A stretch of DNA of 64,000 nt from the NCBI GenBank assembly GCA_030272155.1, contig CP126197.1:3774001-3838000 (forward strand), written 5' to 3'. Under the pieces are notes generated by a model. The model worked only from the letters and a program-made list of their open reading frames with translations, made no database searches and had not been told where the DNA came from. This document shows, piece after piece, positions 50,656 through 63,143 of this stretch; within the stretch, counting starts at the first letter, position 1; the number at the start of each line of letters is the position of its first letter. A program made the translations under genes and the position numbers. The DNA comes from Tetradesmus obliquus (Eukaryota > Chlorophyta > Chlorophyceae > Sphaeropleales > Scenedesmaceae).

Positions 50656-51755
50656 GTAGGGACATCTCAACAGGAGGATTCTCTTGGAGTGCTCACCTAG
50701 CCCAGGCAGAACGAGTAACTACTTGAGAGTACCGAGTGCTTCAAGTGCAGTGATTGCACAGAGTCACTGACTTCTGGCAGAAGCATCCACACATCATGTG
50801 CGCCATGTCATCATGTGTGTCATGAGTCATGTGTGCCCATGCCATGATGGCATGTGTGCTGGTGGCAGACCCTGTCATGGCACACGTTTCTGCCGTCAAC
50901 CTGCTGTTTCTTACTGCATGTACGTGTGTTGAAGGAGGATACCTTAACAAGCAGCAGTATGAGGGCCAAGGAGCAGTTACAGCCGTGTCACTACACTGGA
51001 ACGGTTGCAGTGTCGAAAACACGCCAGTCGGTACACGCTTCCTCACAGATAAGTTACCGATACACGGTGATACGTTTTTGATGGTGTGTACCTGCGGCAG
51101 CACACGCCAACCTGTCTTTTCTGGCAATAAGCATGGTCCCGTCAGACGTCTAAAGACGATGGCGTTGATACTCCTAGCGTCCTTTATGATCAACTGCAAT
51201 TCATTTCAAAGATCTTCGGGCAAACGCACAAGCGTCACCAGGTACCAGGTGTCACCAGCAGCATCGGTCTGACTTTGAGACAGCGCCCGTCGCCCCCATT
51301 CGACATTATAACAGGGTATAGAACTCATCTTGAAGTGGTTTTCCGTGACTGGCATGACCATGTGGCCGAAATAACATGCTAGTTACGCCCCCTCCACGCC
51401 ATCGCCAGCTGGGCATGTAAGAGGCCAACCTCCCGCTGTTCACGTTGTTGACAGCCTTTGTTGCTTGTCTATAACTAGCAAAGCCGTTGTGGTGGTTGAA
51501 GCGGCCGGCACCTTTCCTCATTTCTGAGGCCAAGCCATAATTGGACTTTTGAACACCTGATCAAGATACAACAAATTGACATATTCATAGTCAAAGGTGA
51601 GCAGGCGCGCGGCGTTGCTGAAGGCGATACTTGACGGGTGAAGCAGCAGCGATCTTGGATCTCCGAGTCTCCCGTCGTGGCTGAAACTTGCGCATTGCTG
51701 GCCGCAAACCACCTCAAGCACTTCAACTGTTTAAATGTGCAGGTCAGATCACACG
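50656..51755. promoter_or_regulatory. Upstream region of Cys-rich paralogue 2
   Basis: 1.1 kb between the CACTA element and the ATG at 51756. It contains an unassigned 147-codon ATG ORF (50829-51272, +) with no domain I know. A 5' UTR intron acceptor (TTTAAATGTGCAG, ending 51742) lies 13 nt before the ATG, exactly as in paralogue 1. Confidence 0.5.
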
Positions 51756-54700
51756 ATGAAGGCCATCTTGAGTATGCTGGCATTGCTGGCCTTGGCAGGT
51801 GCAGCCTCGGCCAACTATGCCCCCTGGTACTACCAGACTCTCTACAAGTGGAGGTGTTACGTGCCGGGCTGTAATGAGGTGCGTGAGTGCCCTTCCGACA
51901 CCGCAAACGAGGGGTTCGCCTTTGTGGGGGCCTGACTCGGCGGTGACACAGCAAGCAGCAGCGAGCCAGCGGCTCGACACCGTAGCTTGTGCCTCCAGAA
52001 AATCTATTAAGCAGCTGTACGCAGATTCCTGATACCAGCCACCTGATCGCCGACAGCCTGGTAACCAAACTGGACTCCGGTCCATCGAAAAGCTCACCCG
52101 ACGCTGCAGCGGTTGCACGGTTGCTGTTCAGCAGCCGCACCACTCGTCAAAACACTCCTTGTGGTATCTTGCAGGCTCCTTGAGGGATGCAAAGCGCAGC
52201 ATCCTCTGGCAGAATGCTGCTGCTGCACTGTACCTGCACCTGTACCTGCTGCTGCCAACTGCACTAAGGCTGCTGTTGAATGCTGCTCTCATGTGCTGCA
52301 GTGTGACGCGTACAACCCTTATGTGTGTACCTCCTGCGCTGCTGGCTACGCCCTCCTCAAGGACAACACCTGCGGTGAGTGCCTTGCATGGTGCTGCCAG
52401 CATTCTGGCCCACCGCGCAGTGTGAAGCTTGCATCTGCTGCATCAGTTCACCTGCAGCCCGCAGCAAAGTGAGCATGCTGTTACTTCACATGATGCTAAG
52501 AAGAGCCAGTCTGCGCTGCTCAGCGTCCTGCACGAGCCATTCTGCAAAACACTTGCGCGCTTGCTCACTCGCGTGCCCACTCACCTCCCCTGCTCCCTGC
52601 GCTTCCGCCTGCCACCCCCTCCATTATTCCCTCTGCAGGCTGCGCCCCCGGCTTTGGAAGCTATGTGCAGCCCCCGATGTCCGGCTACCCATGGTACCCT
52701 CCCCAGTCCTGCCCAACCTGGGTCAAGTCCAAGACCGGCACTATCACCAAGGGCGTTGTCCGCAGCACAGGGGCCGACGGCAGGACTTTACCTAAGGCAC
52801 TCTCCCTGAAGACGTGGTACAGCACCAAGCCCAGCTACTGCACCCAAACCTACTACGCCCACAAGACCTGCCAGGGAAGCATCCCAGTCAGCAGCGTGGG
52901 CTACTGCCGCTGCTTCGCCTGCCCCACAGGTAAGCACCTGTAGCACAGCATGAGAAGTCGCAGGTCACACGTTACACGCACATTGCAACATGATGCGTAC
53001 TCACATGGCTACAAGTGGACCCCACAGCACACCCGGCCTGCCGCCATGCGTGCCTTGCCGCATACATTCATCCTGGTGTAACGCCAGGTGCTGCCCCTGC
53101 CATGTTTTGAGTGCCGTATTGGAATGCTGTACAGTCGAGTTGCGGCTATCGACAGGGTTAGGTGCACCCTGCTGATGCTGCTTGCAACATGCGCTGCCTA
53201 GCTTACACTGCGTGCACTCGGAGAGGGTGAGCGAGTGACTAGCCACGCAGCTCTGCAGCTCCTGGGTAAGTTGAGGCTTGAAGGGTGTGTGTGGCCAGCG
53301 GCGTCGCCCCTGGGCTCCACACCCTCTACCTGTCCACTTGCGCCCTAGGGCTGTGTGCACGCTTCTGCTGCGCATCCCCAGCGTGCCAACGCATCGCTGC
53401 TGCTGCTGCTGTGGCTCAACCCCCACCCTGCAGGCACCACCAGCGCAGGTGGCGCCATCAACACCATGGCTGCAGGCTGCACCCCCGGCGCCCAGCCCGT
53501 GCAACGCTGCAAGGGCTACCCTCCTGCAATCCCCGATGCTAAGCCCTGGAACCCCACCAAGTGCCTGAACCTCAAGCCCGGCAAGGCCTGCAGGACCACC
53601 TGTGCCACTGGCTTTGTCGCAGAGCCAGCTGGAGCCAATTTGACTGCTGCTTGCACTCAGGGTGGCGTGTGGAAGACGTCCGGTGCCTGCGCTGCTGTGT
53701 CTGCTGTGTGCAAGGGTTCCCCGAAGGCGGGCGCCAACGCCGAGCCATTCACCAACTGCGCCGATGGAGCCGACGGCGCGCAGTGCTCAAGTGAGTTGCT
53801 CCGGCAACCAGCATGCCACACACGCATAGCTGCGCTTGTGCGGCGCTTGTGTTGTGGCCCGGCGCTGCTCACTCCTGCATGCCAGCGCATCAGTGGCCAG
53901 CAAGATGCAGGGGAATGAATGAATGAATGAGCTACGCGTGGTGTGTTATAAGTCGCCACCCACATAAGTTAAGGGAGGGTGTGTGTGACGATGAGGATAA
54001 GCCATGCTGCAGGGTTGCTGTGGCGGTGTAGCTGCTGCTGGCATGTTGCTCTCATCCTCAGGCATTGCTGCCTCCCATTGTCGCGCACGCTGTCTTCCCT
54101 GGCTACATCCGACGCGCATTGTTGCGGCCTTCTGCCTGCCGTCTCTTGTGTGCAGCTTTGCTGTCTGGCATTGTGCTTGTAATGAATGCAATCGGCAACT
54201 TTCTTTTTATGGCATTAGGCCCATTGCCCTCCCTGGTTTGATCTGACGCATGTCGTCGTGGCCTGCTGCCTGCCGTCTCTCTTGTGCAGCCTCCTGCCTT
54301 CCTGGATTTGATGGAGAGGTCACTGCTGTCTGCGAGGCGGCAGCTGGTGACTGGGTTGTCAACAACACGTGCACAGCTTCTGGCGCGTCGTGTGCGGGCG
54401 CTCCCACCGCCACTGATGCCACGTGAGCGCCGCCTGCTGCTGGCCGCCGTTATCCTTGCCCGTGCTGTTGAGATTAGCTCGTGCTTGTCGCGGCTGTTGT
54501 GATGCATTGACCATGCTGAGTGGAGTGGCCACAAGCAGGTGTGCACCCCACTGTGCTGAGCTGGTTTGTGGGCTGAAACTTGGTTGAGCTGTTAGCTTGG
54601 AGGTAGCTGCTGCAAAGAGTTTAACTGCCAGCTGAGACTAGAATGTCAGCCTTTTCAACACCACCCGGCTGCTTTTTGTGCTTGCTGTCTAAATGCAGGT

Positions 54701-57120
54701 TCATGGATGACTGCGTAGACTCTCCGGCTGGCACTGAGTGCGTTGGTGAGTGCATGCATGTCTGGTGCTTTTGATGTGATCACGCTGTTGCTGTGTAGCC
54801 ATGCAAAGACGCAGCGCACCACGTCAGTTGCATGGTAACAACTGCTTTGCTGCAGCAGCCGCTTCACCTGAAGGCTTGTCGCATTGACAGCAGGAGTCAT
54901 TAATACAAACGCCTCTCGATGCAGCTTCACATGGGCTTTTCTATACCACCCCTGGTAAAGCTTAAGGTGTCCACACAACACATCACAACCCTGCTTGCGG
55001 TGCTGCTGCTGCTGCTGCTGCTGTTGTTTGCAGGAACCTGCTCCGATGGCGTCAACAGTGTACTCGCAACCTGTGGCGCTGACGGCCAGTGGGCGGTTGA
55101 TAGTGCTTGGTGAGGCAGCGGCTGCTTGCAGCATGCAGGCATTAGCACATGCAAGCCACGCAGCAACACACCGCCAGCTGTGCTGCTAAAGTCTCCTCCT
55201 TTCTCTGTATGCCTCTCTCTCTCTCTGCCACTCTCTGTCTCTCTCTCTCTCTCTCTCATGATTCTTCCCTGTGGGCCGGGCCATTTGTCTGTGCATGTAC
55301 GTGTAAGGTTATGTCTGGGCACACGATCACACGCACGTCTGCACCGCGCTGCGCTCCCGCACCCCCCCCCCCCCCTCACCCTCACACCTCCTGCCCATCA
55401 TCATGTCACCCATCAAGCCATAGCATCAACATAGCATCAGCACAGCAACAACGTGCCGCCTGCTGTACTTTCTCCATGTTGCCGCAGTCCCAGCGGAGGC
55501 GTGGCATGCGCTGGCGCACCTGACCTGGCACCCAACGCTGGAGAGTGGACCAATGACCAGACTGGCGGAGCCTGCGCGGACGGAGTCCTGGGAGACGCCT
55601 GCCAAGCCCGTGAGTGCTGCTGCTGCTGCTGCTGCTCTGCCGTGATTGCGCGTTGCTGACAGAGGGATTGCATCCTGCATGCAAGCGTTCGTGCAAGATG
55701 GTCGGCGAATGATGTATTTGCGTAGGTCCGTGGTGTCCGACATGACAGGAGCAGCAATTGTTGCGCAGCATGCGTGTGATACCACGGCGGCGCGCACATC
55801 TATATGCAGCCGTGTCAAGCTGCCTTGAGTTGCTGCAGAGGGCGCAGGCACGTGCGTTGATCCTAGTCTTAAACTCAATCATCTGCGCTGTGCGTGTTCC
55901 GAGTAATCTGCTTTCGCTGTGCCCTCTGCTCTGTTGTTTGTGGCTGCCCCCTGCAGCCTGCACCCCTCCCTTTGATGGTGGCGACTCCACCGTGGCTGTC
56001 ATCTGCGAGGCTGACCCGGCCACTGGCGAACCCGCGTGGTCCCTGAAGGGCGAGTGGTGAGTTGTCACTGCTGCAAGTGATGCCAACAATAGATTTATTA
56101 GACCATGAACAGCGGTCACATGCCGCCCTGCAATGTTTAGCTACGGGCTGCTGTGTGCAAGCGAGACACGTCTTTTGCAGTGCCTCATATCGCCTGCTGC
56201 TTCAGGCCAGGCTGGGCCGCCTTGCTCAGCGCAGGCACCCACCCGCATCAACACTGCTGCTGATCCTCTCCTGCTGCTTGTTACGTGTGCTGCTGTGTTT
56301 GCTGTGCAGCACTGAGGGTGGTGGTGGTGGCGGTGACATCACCTGTGCTGGCCTGCCTGCTGATGCAAGTGCCGACAACGCCAACCCGTGAGTAGCAAAC
56401 GCAACACCAGCCTTGTGATTATGTCACACCCTCTGCTGTATGTTACCAGCTCTAGCCTGGCCCAGGCAGCAGCACAGCTCCTCAATCTGCTTGCTAGCTC
56501 TCCATTTATGGCACCTTCTACAAATGGTGCAGCACGCCCAGAGGCATTTTGCAAAGGCAGACACAGTACAGTTTGCAGCACAGCCGTGTGAAATGCTTTT
56601 GCTGAGCCAGTATTGCCCACTCAAAACCGCACAGCGCAGCACAGCAGCACTGCGTGTTGTCGCTGCTTGTGCGACGTCAAAGTCTGATGGTGCTGATGCT
56701 GTGTGCTGTGCTGCAGATGGCCCGAGTCATGCGCTGGCCAAGCCCTTGACTATACTTGCGTAGGCACCTGCGCGGATGGATTCAACGCTGATGGATCTTT
56801 CGCAGGTGAGTATTGTGCCGCCGTGCTTGTGGTGTGGGGTATGCCATGCAACACAAGCTCAGCAAATAATGCAGGCAGTGGTGTTGTCCAAAGAGCTGGA
56901 ATTTCCAATGCCATTTCGCAGTTTTTGTGCCAGCATGATCCCTGTTGATTGCATTGTCTGTTGCATTGCTTACGCTGCCGCGCCTGCCCTGCCGCTGTGA
57001 CTTTGATGCCCATCTACCTCGCATGTGATGCGTGCAGAGTCTTACTGCACAGACACCGGCGAATGGGCAAACCAGATTGATTGCTTTGCCAAGAAGAAGA
57101 AGAGGGGTGCCGGACACTAA
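51756..57120 (+). CDS. Secreted Cys-rich multidomain protein with sushi-like repeats, paralogue 2
   Basis: Twelve exons: 51756-51878, 52302-52374, 52639-52929, 53434-53790, 54290-54422, 54699-54745, 55034-55109, 55488-55609, 55957-56056, 56310-56387, 56717-56805, 57038-57120. In frame, 523 residues. Exon phases are all identical to paralogue 1, and seven exons (1, 2, 4, 5, 11, 12 and nearly 3) have the same or almost the same length. The signal peptide is MKAILSMLALLALAGAASA. Shared landmarks are KCYVPGC/RCYVPGC, Y.LL.DNTCG, KTCQGSIPVSSVGYC, ANAFTDCADG/AEPFTNCADG, CADGFNADGS and a basic C-terminus (FAKKKKRGAGH). Exons 6-10 differ more, so the middle modules are diverging fastest. Function unknown; secretion is strongly implied. 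Confidence 0.8.
54085..54300 (+). repeat. Tandem copy of the acceptor region of exon 5, Cys-rich paralogue 2
   Basis: The acceptor and start of exon 5 (54290) with about 70 bp of upstream intron (CCTGCTGCCTGCCGTCTCT) resembles a block ending near 54160, about 134 bp upstream. Confidence 0.6.
55205..55258 (+). repeat. CT dinucleotide tract
   Basis: CT-rich run with three interruptions, in the intron before the exon at 55488. A C14 homopolymer follows at about 55362-55376. Confidence 0.9.
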
Positions 57121-59369
57121 ACCCCTACCCCTGAAACACCCGAGATGCGCTGCGATGGAGCTGTCACAGGCAGAGATGAAGGCATATAACACGAGCCTTG
57201 CGTTGTTTCAAGACGATGACATGCGTGGCAGCAGGGAGAAATGAAGCAGCAGCAGCTGGAGGAACAAAACACCTGCACATGATGTTGAATGATGTGAGGA
57301 GCACGTGTGGAGTTTGTGCATGATTAAACCCACAGCTGTGCACGAAGGCTGCAAGACCAGGGCGTCACATGCCTGGATTGACTTGCAGGTTGAATAGTAG
57401 GGTTGACTTGCGGTGCAGCTGCGCTTTGAGAACTTTTTTGCATGCTAGAAGCAGCCACAAAGCAGCGTGCATATCAGCGCTGAAACTGTGTCAGAAGCAG
57501 GGGTCAACTTGTGTGCAGCTTGCAGGATGCTCTTGATAGCAGCACTGCTGTGCTGTTGCAGCGCAGCTAGTTTCATGCGGCTGCGTTGGGTGGGTTTTTC
57601 TACCTCTGGGTGTTGGTGGCAGCAGCAGCAGCAGCAGCAGCGGACTTTGTGCATGGGCCCCTGCCCCTGGAAGAGGTTTCTGCGCATGAGCAGGTATGTA
57701 CAACAGCCTCCAGTTTCATTGAAGGTTGCACAGTTTGAGGCTGCACAGGTTGGAAGTAATAGTAGATTGTGGGGGGGGGGGGCATCAACGGAGCTGGTTT
57801 GTGTGGGGTGAGAAGCAGGGCGGAAACTTGGGCCCTGGCAGCTGTACAGGACAAAGTTTGTTGTATAGAACTCTTTGCATATCGTAGCATACACACGTAC
57901 TACTATCACGCACCAAACTACCTTACACATGCATGCATGATGAACTGTTTTGGTTGGAGATACTATGGTAGGTTCACTCTGTGGAGTCATTCGCTGGTTG
58001 CAGCTGCTCGCTGCAGCTAGCAATGTGCCTTGAGCTCTGATGGCTACTACTTTTATAGACGAGTTGCACAGTAGAGTTGCGCAGCAGATGAGTTGCACAG
58101 CATCACTGTCCGCATGGTTCTTCTGCAGCAATGCTGCGGCTGCCAAGCAGCTTTTAGCACTGCTGGCACAATCATGCTGGAGCAGATCAGGTTCTTTTGG
58201 ATTGAGCACTTTTCAAAAGCATCCGCTGCTTTCAATGGCTGCAACCACTGTGCACTTGTGTGGCCCACATGTTGCGAAGCAGGGACGATTGTGTGTGGCC
58301 TTGGTAGCGTGCCGGCTGTATATCTTGTGCATGCCTTGCCGACAGTGTCAAGGAGTACTACCAATAGTATGTGCTATTTGCTGGCAGTATGGAAGGGTTC
58401 GGCTGTTTAGTAGCACGCAAGGGTGCAGGGTTCAGTTGGTTTTCAAGCACGCAAGGGTGCAGCAGGCAGGAGGTGCTGCATGTCATGTGAAGTGCCTCCT
58501 GTGACATGCCCTCTGCAGATCCCCAGGGACGGAACTTGATACATTGTCATGTTATATATGGTGAGTTTGGTAGGACCTTGAGGCATCTTCTGGCTCAGTA
58601 TTGCTTGAAGGTGTGCAGCTGTGCATGACCAGCGTACTTCGGTATCCTGGCTTTGTTTAGAACTCGTCATTTTGCATCTGCAACGGTTGGGACGCCAGCG
58701 GCTGCATTGCTGGCGGTTCCCTGATTAAGGCATGCATACTACAGCACCTTGGTTACAGCAGCGGCAACGCATGATGGTGTAACTTGTCGGAACAACAGGC
58801 GCTGCTCAGGCTGCTTCCACCTTGCGCTGCTGCTCATTGCATCGGACCTGTCACTACGTAGTGATGTATACATCACCAGTTGCAGGTCACACATTACAAG
58901 CACATTGCAACGTAATGCGTACTCACATGGCGACAAGGCCCCCCCCAGGCCATCACGGCGGCATTGTTCTGCGCCTGGGCCAGACAACCTGCACACTACA
59001 TGCATGCTGCCAGTTGGCATACCAATCTCCGGAGACACGGCTGAGCTAAGCAACACGTGAACTCTGCACCATCGCAGCGCATAGCACGCACATGCTGCTG
59101 CGCAGCCGCATGCGGCAGCAAGGCAACAGTGCCCGCAGCTGCTATGTCAATGCCGTGCACAACAACTCGGCTACCTCATCATGAGGCAGTGCCGGATAAC
59201 AACATGCCTTGCCTCACACCAGCCGCGCAGCGCGCCCTGCTGTGCACATCGCGCTGGACGACCTGGCAGGCAACACCCAGCAGCCGCTGCATGGCTTGAA
59301 TGGCTGAACTGGCAACATGATGATGATGATGACCTAGCAGCCGCTGCAGCGACCCCTCTCCCTGCCAGG
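57121..59369. other. Convergent intergenic region without recognised genes
   Basis: 2.2 kb between the 3' ends of paralogue 2 (+) and the kinase fusion (-). It holds a short CAG run (57621-57639), a G13 homopolymer (about 57769-57782), a tandemly repeated CACGCAAGGGTGCAG near 58415-58465, and a block (58880-58945) similar to part of an intron of paralogue 2. Long open frames on the minus strand (57445-58209) have no domain. Confidence 0.5.
58880..58945 (+). repeat. Dispersed repeat shared with an intron of Cys-rich paralogue 2
   Basis: About 55 bp, GCAGGTCACAC.TTACA.GC then ACATTGCAAC.T.ATGCGTAC, also found at 52957-53018 in the intron after exon 3. Possibly an old mobile fragment. Confidence 0.75.
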
Positions 59370-62300
59370 CTACGCCTGCCGGAGGTACGGCTCTATGCTG
59401 CGCGCGCCCTGCGTCCCCTGCACAAACGCGTCCCGCTGCTGCTGCCTGCCAAACATATACAGCGCATAGCCGCCCCAGCCCCCACCACAGTACTTCTTAG
59501 CAAGCTCCCCATGCTCTGCAGCACTTGGCAGCTCTTCCATGCCTTCTTGCAGCTGCATCTTGTAACTGACAGCAACAGCAGCTGCCAGCGCCTCAACACT
59601 TGCCTGCTCCGGAAGCACCGCCTGCCTTGCCATGCTGCCAGCCTGCTGTATCAAGTCATAATCTCGCTGCAGGTCTGTCTTCTCGTACGTTACATGCGGC
59701 TTGCCTGTCCACAGCAGCGCCAGTTTTCCTTGCAGGAAGCCGCCAGAGGATTTGAAGTCCAGCTCAGGGGTAGCGCCGCTGCGCCACACACACAGGCCTG
59801 TCTCCTGGATCACCTGCACGGCAGCAGGAACAGCCAGGTATGTCTATCGCTTGATGACGTGCTGCGGCAATGCTGTGCCTGCATAACAGCCAATACACAC
59901 AGGCCTGTCTCCTGGATCACCTGCACGGCATATGGCAGCAGGGATAGCCAGCAGCGGCGCGGAGCAGTGAGACAGACTGAGACAGATTGTTGGGAGTCAC
60001 GCCGCGCGCCGCGCAAGGCTGAGCGCGTGCACGAACCACGGCAGAAAGTTACACAGCAGCGGCAGCTTGCCGTCACACATGTGCATTGCACAGTAATACC
60101 CCTGTAGCAACCTTCACAGTACACGTAACTATGCACGTACTTTGGTTCTTCAAAATCCAGGAGCCGTACAAACTCGTCCTTTTACACACTCACCGAAGGG
60201 TCCTGCCAGCCCACCCCCAAGTCCAGCTATGCTATAATGTGGCCATTACACACATGCCAAAAGCAGTGACCAGTCACAGATGTACAGCACCAACTCACCG
60301 CAGGGTCCTGCCAGCCCACTCCCAAGTCCAGCTCCGACTGCACTGAATTCTTCCCGCACAGCAGCGCATGCGCAGCAGATCCGCCCAGGCCGCCGCCCAC
60401 TTCGTACTGCCAGTCGTTCAGCGACACCAGCGGGCCCACCGCGCAGTTCACTATGAATGCGCCTTGTCGCGCATGCTTGGGGACATCCAGCCAGCCTGAA
60501 TGCACAGGCAGCAGCAGCAGCAGCAGCAACAGCAGGAGCAGAAGAGGGCAGTGCCAGCAGGCGAGCCGTTGTGGTTGTTTCGAGGTGGAAGCAGCGACGT
60601 TTTGAACATGAGCATGATTTGTAACAGCACAGTGCTGGTCATCCCTCAGCATATACACAATCTGTTGCAAACGCAAGCATGCTAGCTGGATGCGCAGGGA
60701 TGGCAGCGCTTGGCGTGCCAACAGCCAGGCGATGTAGAGCTCGCGCAGTTGTTCCCAAACAACAATCACCAACAAATGAAAAGCACGCCGAATGTGCAGC
60801 TGTTGCGCTTGCCAACACACCTCCAGCAAAGTCAACGCGCAGCGGGCAGCAGCTTGGGGCGCGGATGTTTGCCAGGATCTGTGTGGTGCTGGTGGGCTGG
60901 TAGTCCAGGTCTTTTGGCAGCACCACGTACTGCGCACCAACCTGAATAGCAGAGCGTTAGCAGCAGCAGCAGCAGCAGCAAACAGAGTGCAGCTGGTGGG
61001 CTGGTAGTCTAAGTCTTTTGGCAGCACCGCGTACTGCGCAGCAACCTGGCGTCCACAACAGCAGCGGTAAGCAGCAGCAGGCAGTAAGCAGCAGTAAGAG
61101 GTGCATGGTGCACAACCACAGCAAAGAAGTTCGTGTTGCCAGGTACTGAAGGACAAGGAAGTGAATGTGTGTTGCAGCAGGTCCGCCTGCCACGATAGTC
61201 TAGACGATTGCTGGTGCATACGTCCCCCTCGGCCCTGCCAACACAGCAAAAGTTTGCGATTGACTCATTTGACCAACCACACTTGTCGGCAGACAACAGC
61301 TAAACTGTTGTGCGGGGTGGTGCCAGCAGCCTGTGCCAGCTGCCTGTGCCAGCTTACGTCCACTGCTTCCATGTACATTGTACATTGTTAAACTGGTGCA
61401 AACTCTCTGTCAACAGCTGCCTCACTTGTGCGCACAGCTCGCGCTTGGCCTGGCCGTACTTGTCATCTTCCGTCACCACCAGCAGCTGCGGGCGTATGCG
61501 CAGGAAGTGCTCCTCAAAGTCAAGCCCTGCAGGAAGTATTGTTGGCGGTTGCACGCACGGGGTTAGCATCGTATGAGCTTGCAGGAGATTCACAATGGCT
61601 GCTTCTAGGCGTCAGATAATGCCTGCAGCGCTGCTGTATGCAAGCTGGTGCCTTGCAGGAACTCGCCAACAACCAAGGTAGGGAGCAGCAGCAGGCACCG
61701 GGCGGATGCGCAGGAAGTGCTTCTCTAAGTTAAGCCCTGCAGGATGGTTTGACAGAGGGTGTGCACAGTTTGCAGCGCACATGTAAGCAGTGGACCTAAG
61801 CTGGATGTATTCAGCAGTTGCAGGAGTCGCAGGGTCAGCAGTTTTTGAGCCTGCAGGAGATCCACAAGGGCTGCTGCTAGGCGCCAGATGATGCCTGCAG
61901 TGCTGCTGTATGAAAGTTGGTGCTTGCAGGAACTCGCCAAAGAACAAGGTAAGGAGTAGGTACTTGTGCCCCATACAGCTGCGCACCAATAGATGCCCTG
62001 CTGCAGCGCGTGCTGCTGCTTGCTGCACTGAGTTTACGTGCTGTCCTGAAAGCTGCCTGCGTGTGCAGCTGCAAACAACTGGCAGCTGCGGACCGCACTC
62101 ACAGGCTACAGACCTCGCCACACACAAACTTGCTACATGCCACACACACAAACCTGCTTTGTGCCCCTCTCCAACCACCACCTCATCCACCATGCGCAGT
62201 GAGCCTATGAGTGCCTTCTTATGCTCTGCGGGTATGCTGCTGCGCCTGCCCTGCTTGTGTCCTGCAAGCACTGCATCTGAGGCAAAGGACACGATGAGGT

Positions 62301-62840
62301 AGTTCCCCAGCGCCTTTGCCTGCTTGAAGAACTCCACGTGTCCTGCAAGAGCACCAACAGCAGCCCCAGCAACATGGAATTGGAGGCGATGCATCAGGCT
62401 TGCAGTTGCTGGGTTGCTGTGTTGCAGGCATATTCACTGTTGAGCAGCGCTGATTAGAGTTGATTCTCTCAGGGGCTGATGACTTGTGTGAGCGTGTTCT
62501 GGTGTTGGTCCCATTGCAAGACAGCTGTGTTTCGAACATACTGCGCACGCTTGCTGCTCATCAGGCAAACCATCCGAAGGCGAGCTGGTTGTACCTCAGC
62601 ATGCACAACTGCGAGTGCAGCATTCTGAGCAGGCAACTGCTGGGCTGCACCAACATGGCAGTGAGGGACTCAAGATCTGCTTGATGAACACAGGCTGAAG
62701 GCATGCTGCTTGCTTTGTTCGCTCCCAGACAGCGTCCCACCTCCATGCAAAATGTCATAGCAGCCAGACACGAAGACTTTCACTTTTTGCTGTCCATTGA
62801 CCTCTGCGTGATGCTGCTGCTGCTGCACAGCTGTCGCCAT
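59370..62840 (-). CDS. Nucleotidyltransferase / GHMP kinase fusion (sugar-phosphate activating enzyme)
   Basis: Six exons: 62840-62741, 62342-62154, 61526-61426, 60941-60821, 60495-60299, 59813-59370. In frame, 383 residues. Residues 20-160 are a cytidylyltransferase-type domain: VFVSGCYDILHGGHVEFFK with the HxGH nucleotide-binding motif (32-35, split by intron 1), SIPAEHKKALIGSLRMVDE and QPTSTTQILANI. Residues 160-383 are a GHMP-kinase domain: RVDFAGGWLDVPKH, the phosphate-binding loop GGGLGGSAAHA (204-214) and KYCGGGWGGYALYMF. Such pairs normally phosphorylate a sugar (heptose, fucose or arabinose type) and then nucleotidylate the sugar phosphate. The substrate is not readable here. Bacterial HldE combines a PfkB-type kinase with a similar transferase; here the kinase is of a different fold and the order is transferase first. 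The kinase half is short for the family. Confidence 0.82.
59805..59935 (-). repeat. Copy of the 5' edge of exon 6, kinase fusion gene
   Basis: True start 59813 (VIQETGLCVW). The same acceptor and codons recur with start at 59920, 107 bp upstream in sense, then diverge. Confidence 0.9.
60173..60335 (-). repeat. Copy of the donor edge of exon 5, kinase fusion gene
   Basis: The true exon ends at 60299. A copy of the last ~35 nt plus donor (CG|GTGAGT) ends at 60194, 105 bp into the intron. Confidence 0.9.
60890..61050 (-). repeat. Copy of the 5' edge of exon 4, kinase fusion gene
   Basis: True start 60941; a second copy (VAAQYAVLPKDLDYQPTS) with its own acceptor starts at 61045, 104 bp upstream in sense. 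A sense CTG tract (60958-60980) lies between them. Confidence 0.9.
61480..61945 (-). repeat. Copies of the exon 3 edge and adjoining intron, kinase fusion gene
   Basis: True exon 3 starts at 61526. A copy (LNLEKHFLRIRP) with CTGCAG acceptor starts at 61736, 210 bp upstream in sense. A 90-bp intron block (61575-61670) is repeated at 61850-61945. Confidence 0.88.
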
Positions 62841-63143
62841 GAGGACGTCCACGGACAACACGCAAACACGACCAACAGTGCGTAAAGGCAAATGGCAGCC
62901 GGTATGGGCTTTGTGCCGCGGGTCACCGGCCTCTGTCACTGGTCACTGTCACAGGCACAGTGTGCGAGGTGCCAAACGTCCTTGCATGTAAGCGCGTAGC
63001 GTTCTCCACCATCAGATCCGTGTATCGGCCCATCAAACTCTTCATGATGCACATGTGGTGTACTTGATGTTCGGGTGTTGCGGATTTGCGACAGTGTCTC
63101 GCCTAGAGAAGTTGGCACGTTGGCCATTTGTGCCACTCAAGCG
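62841..63143. promoter_or_regulatory. Short divergent promoter between the kinase fusion and the EGF-like gene
   Basis: Start codons 62840 (-) and 63144 (+) are 303 bp apart and point outward. No distinct core promoter motif seen. Confidence 0.5.

Noticed and set aside
50829..51272. 147-codon ATG ORF upstream of Cys-rich paralogue 2
   Set aside because: No domain, no splice chain, and partly built from TCATG repeats; kept only as a note in the spacer entry.
57445..58209. 254-codon open frame on the minus strand
   Set aside because: Composition is Cys/Ser/Ala-rich from antisense repeats, no domain, no splice chain, and it lies in a convergent spacer.
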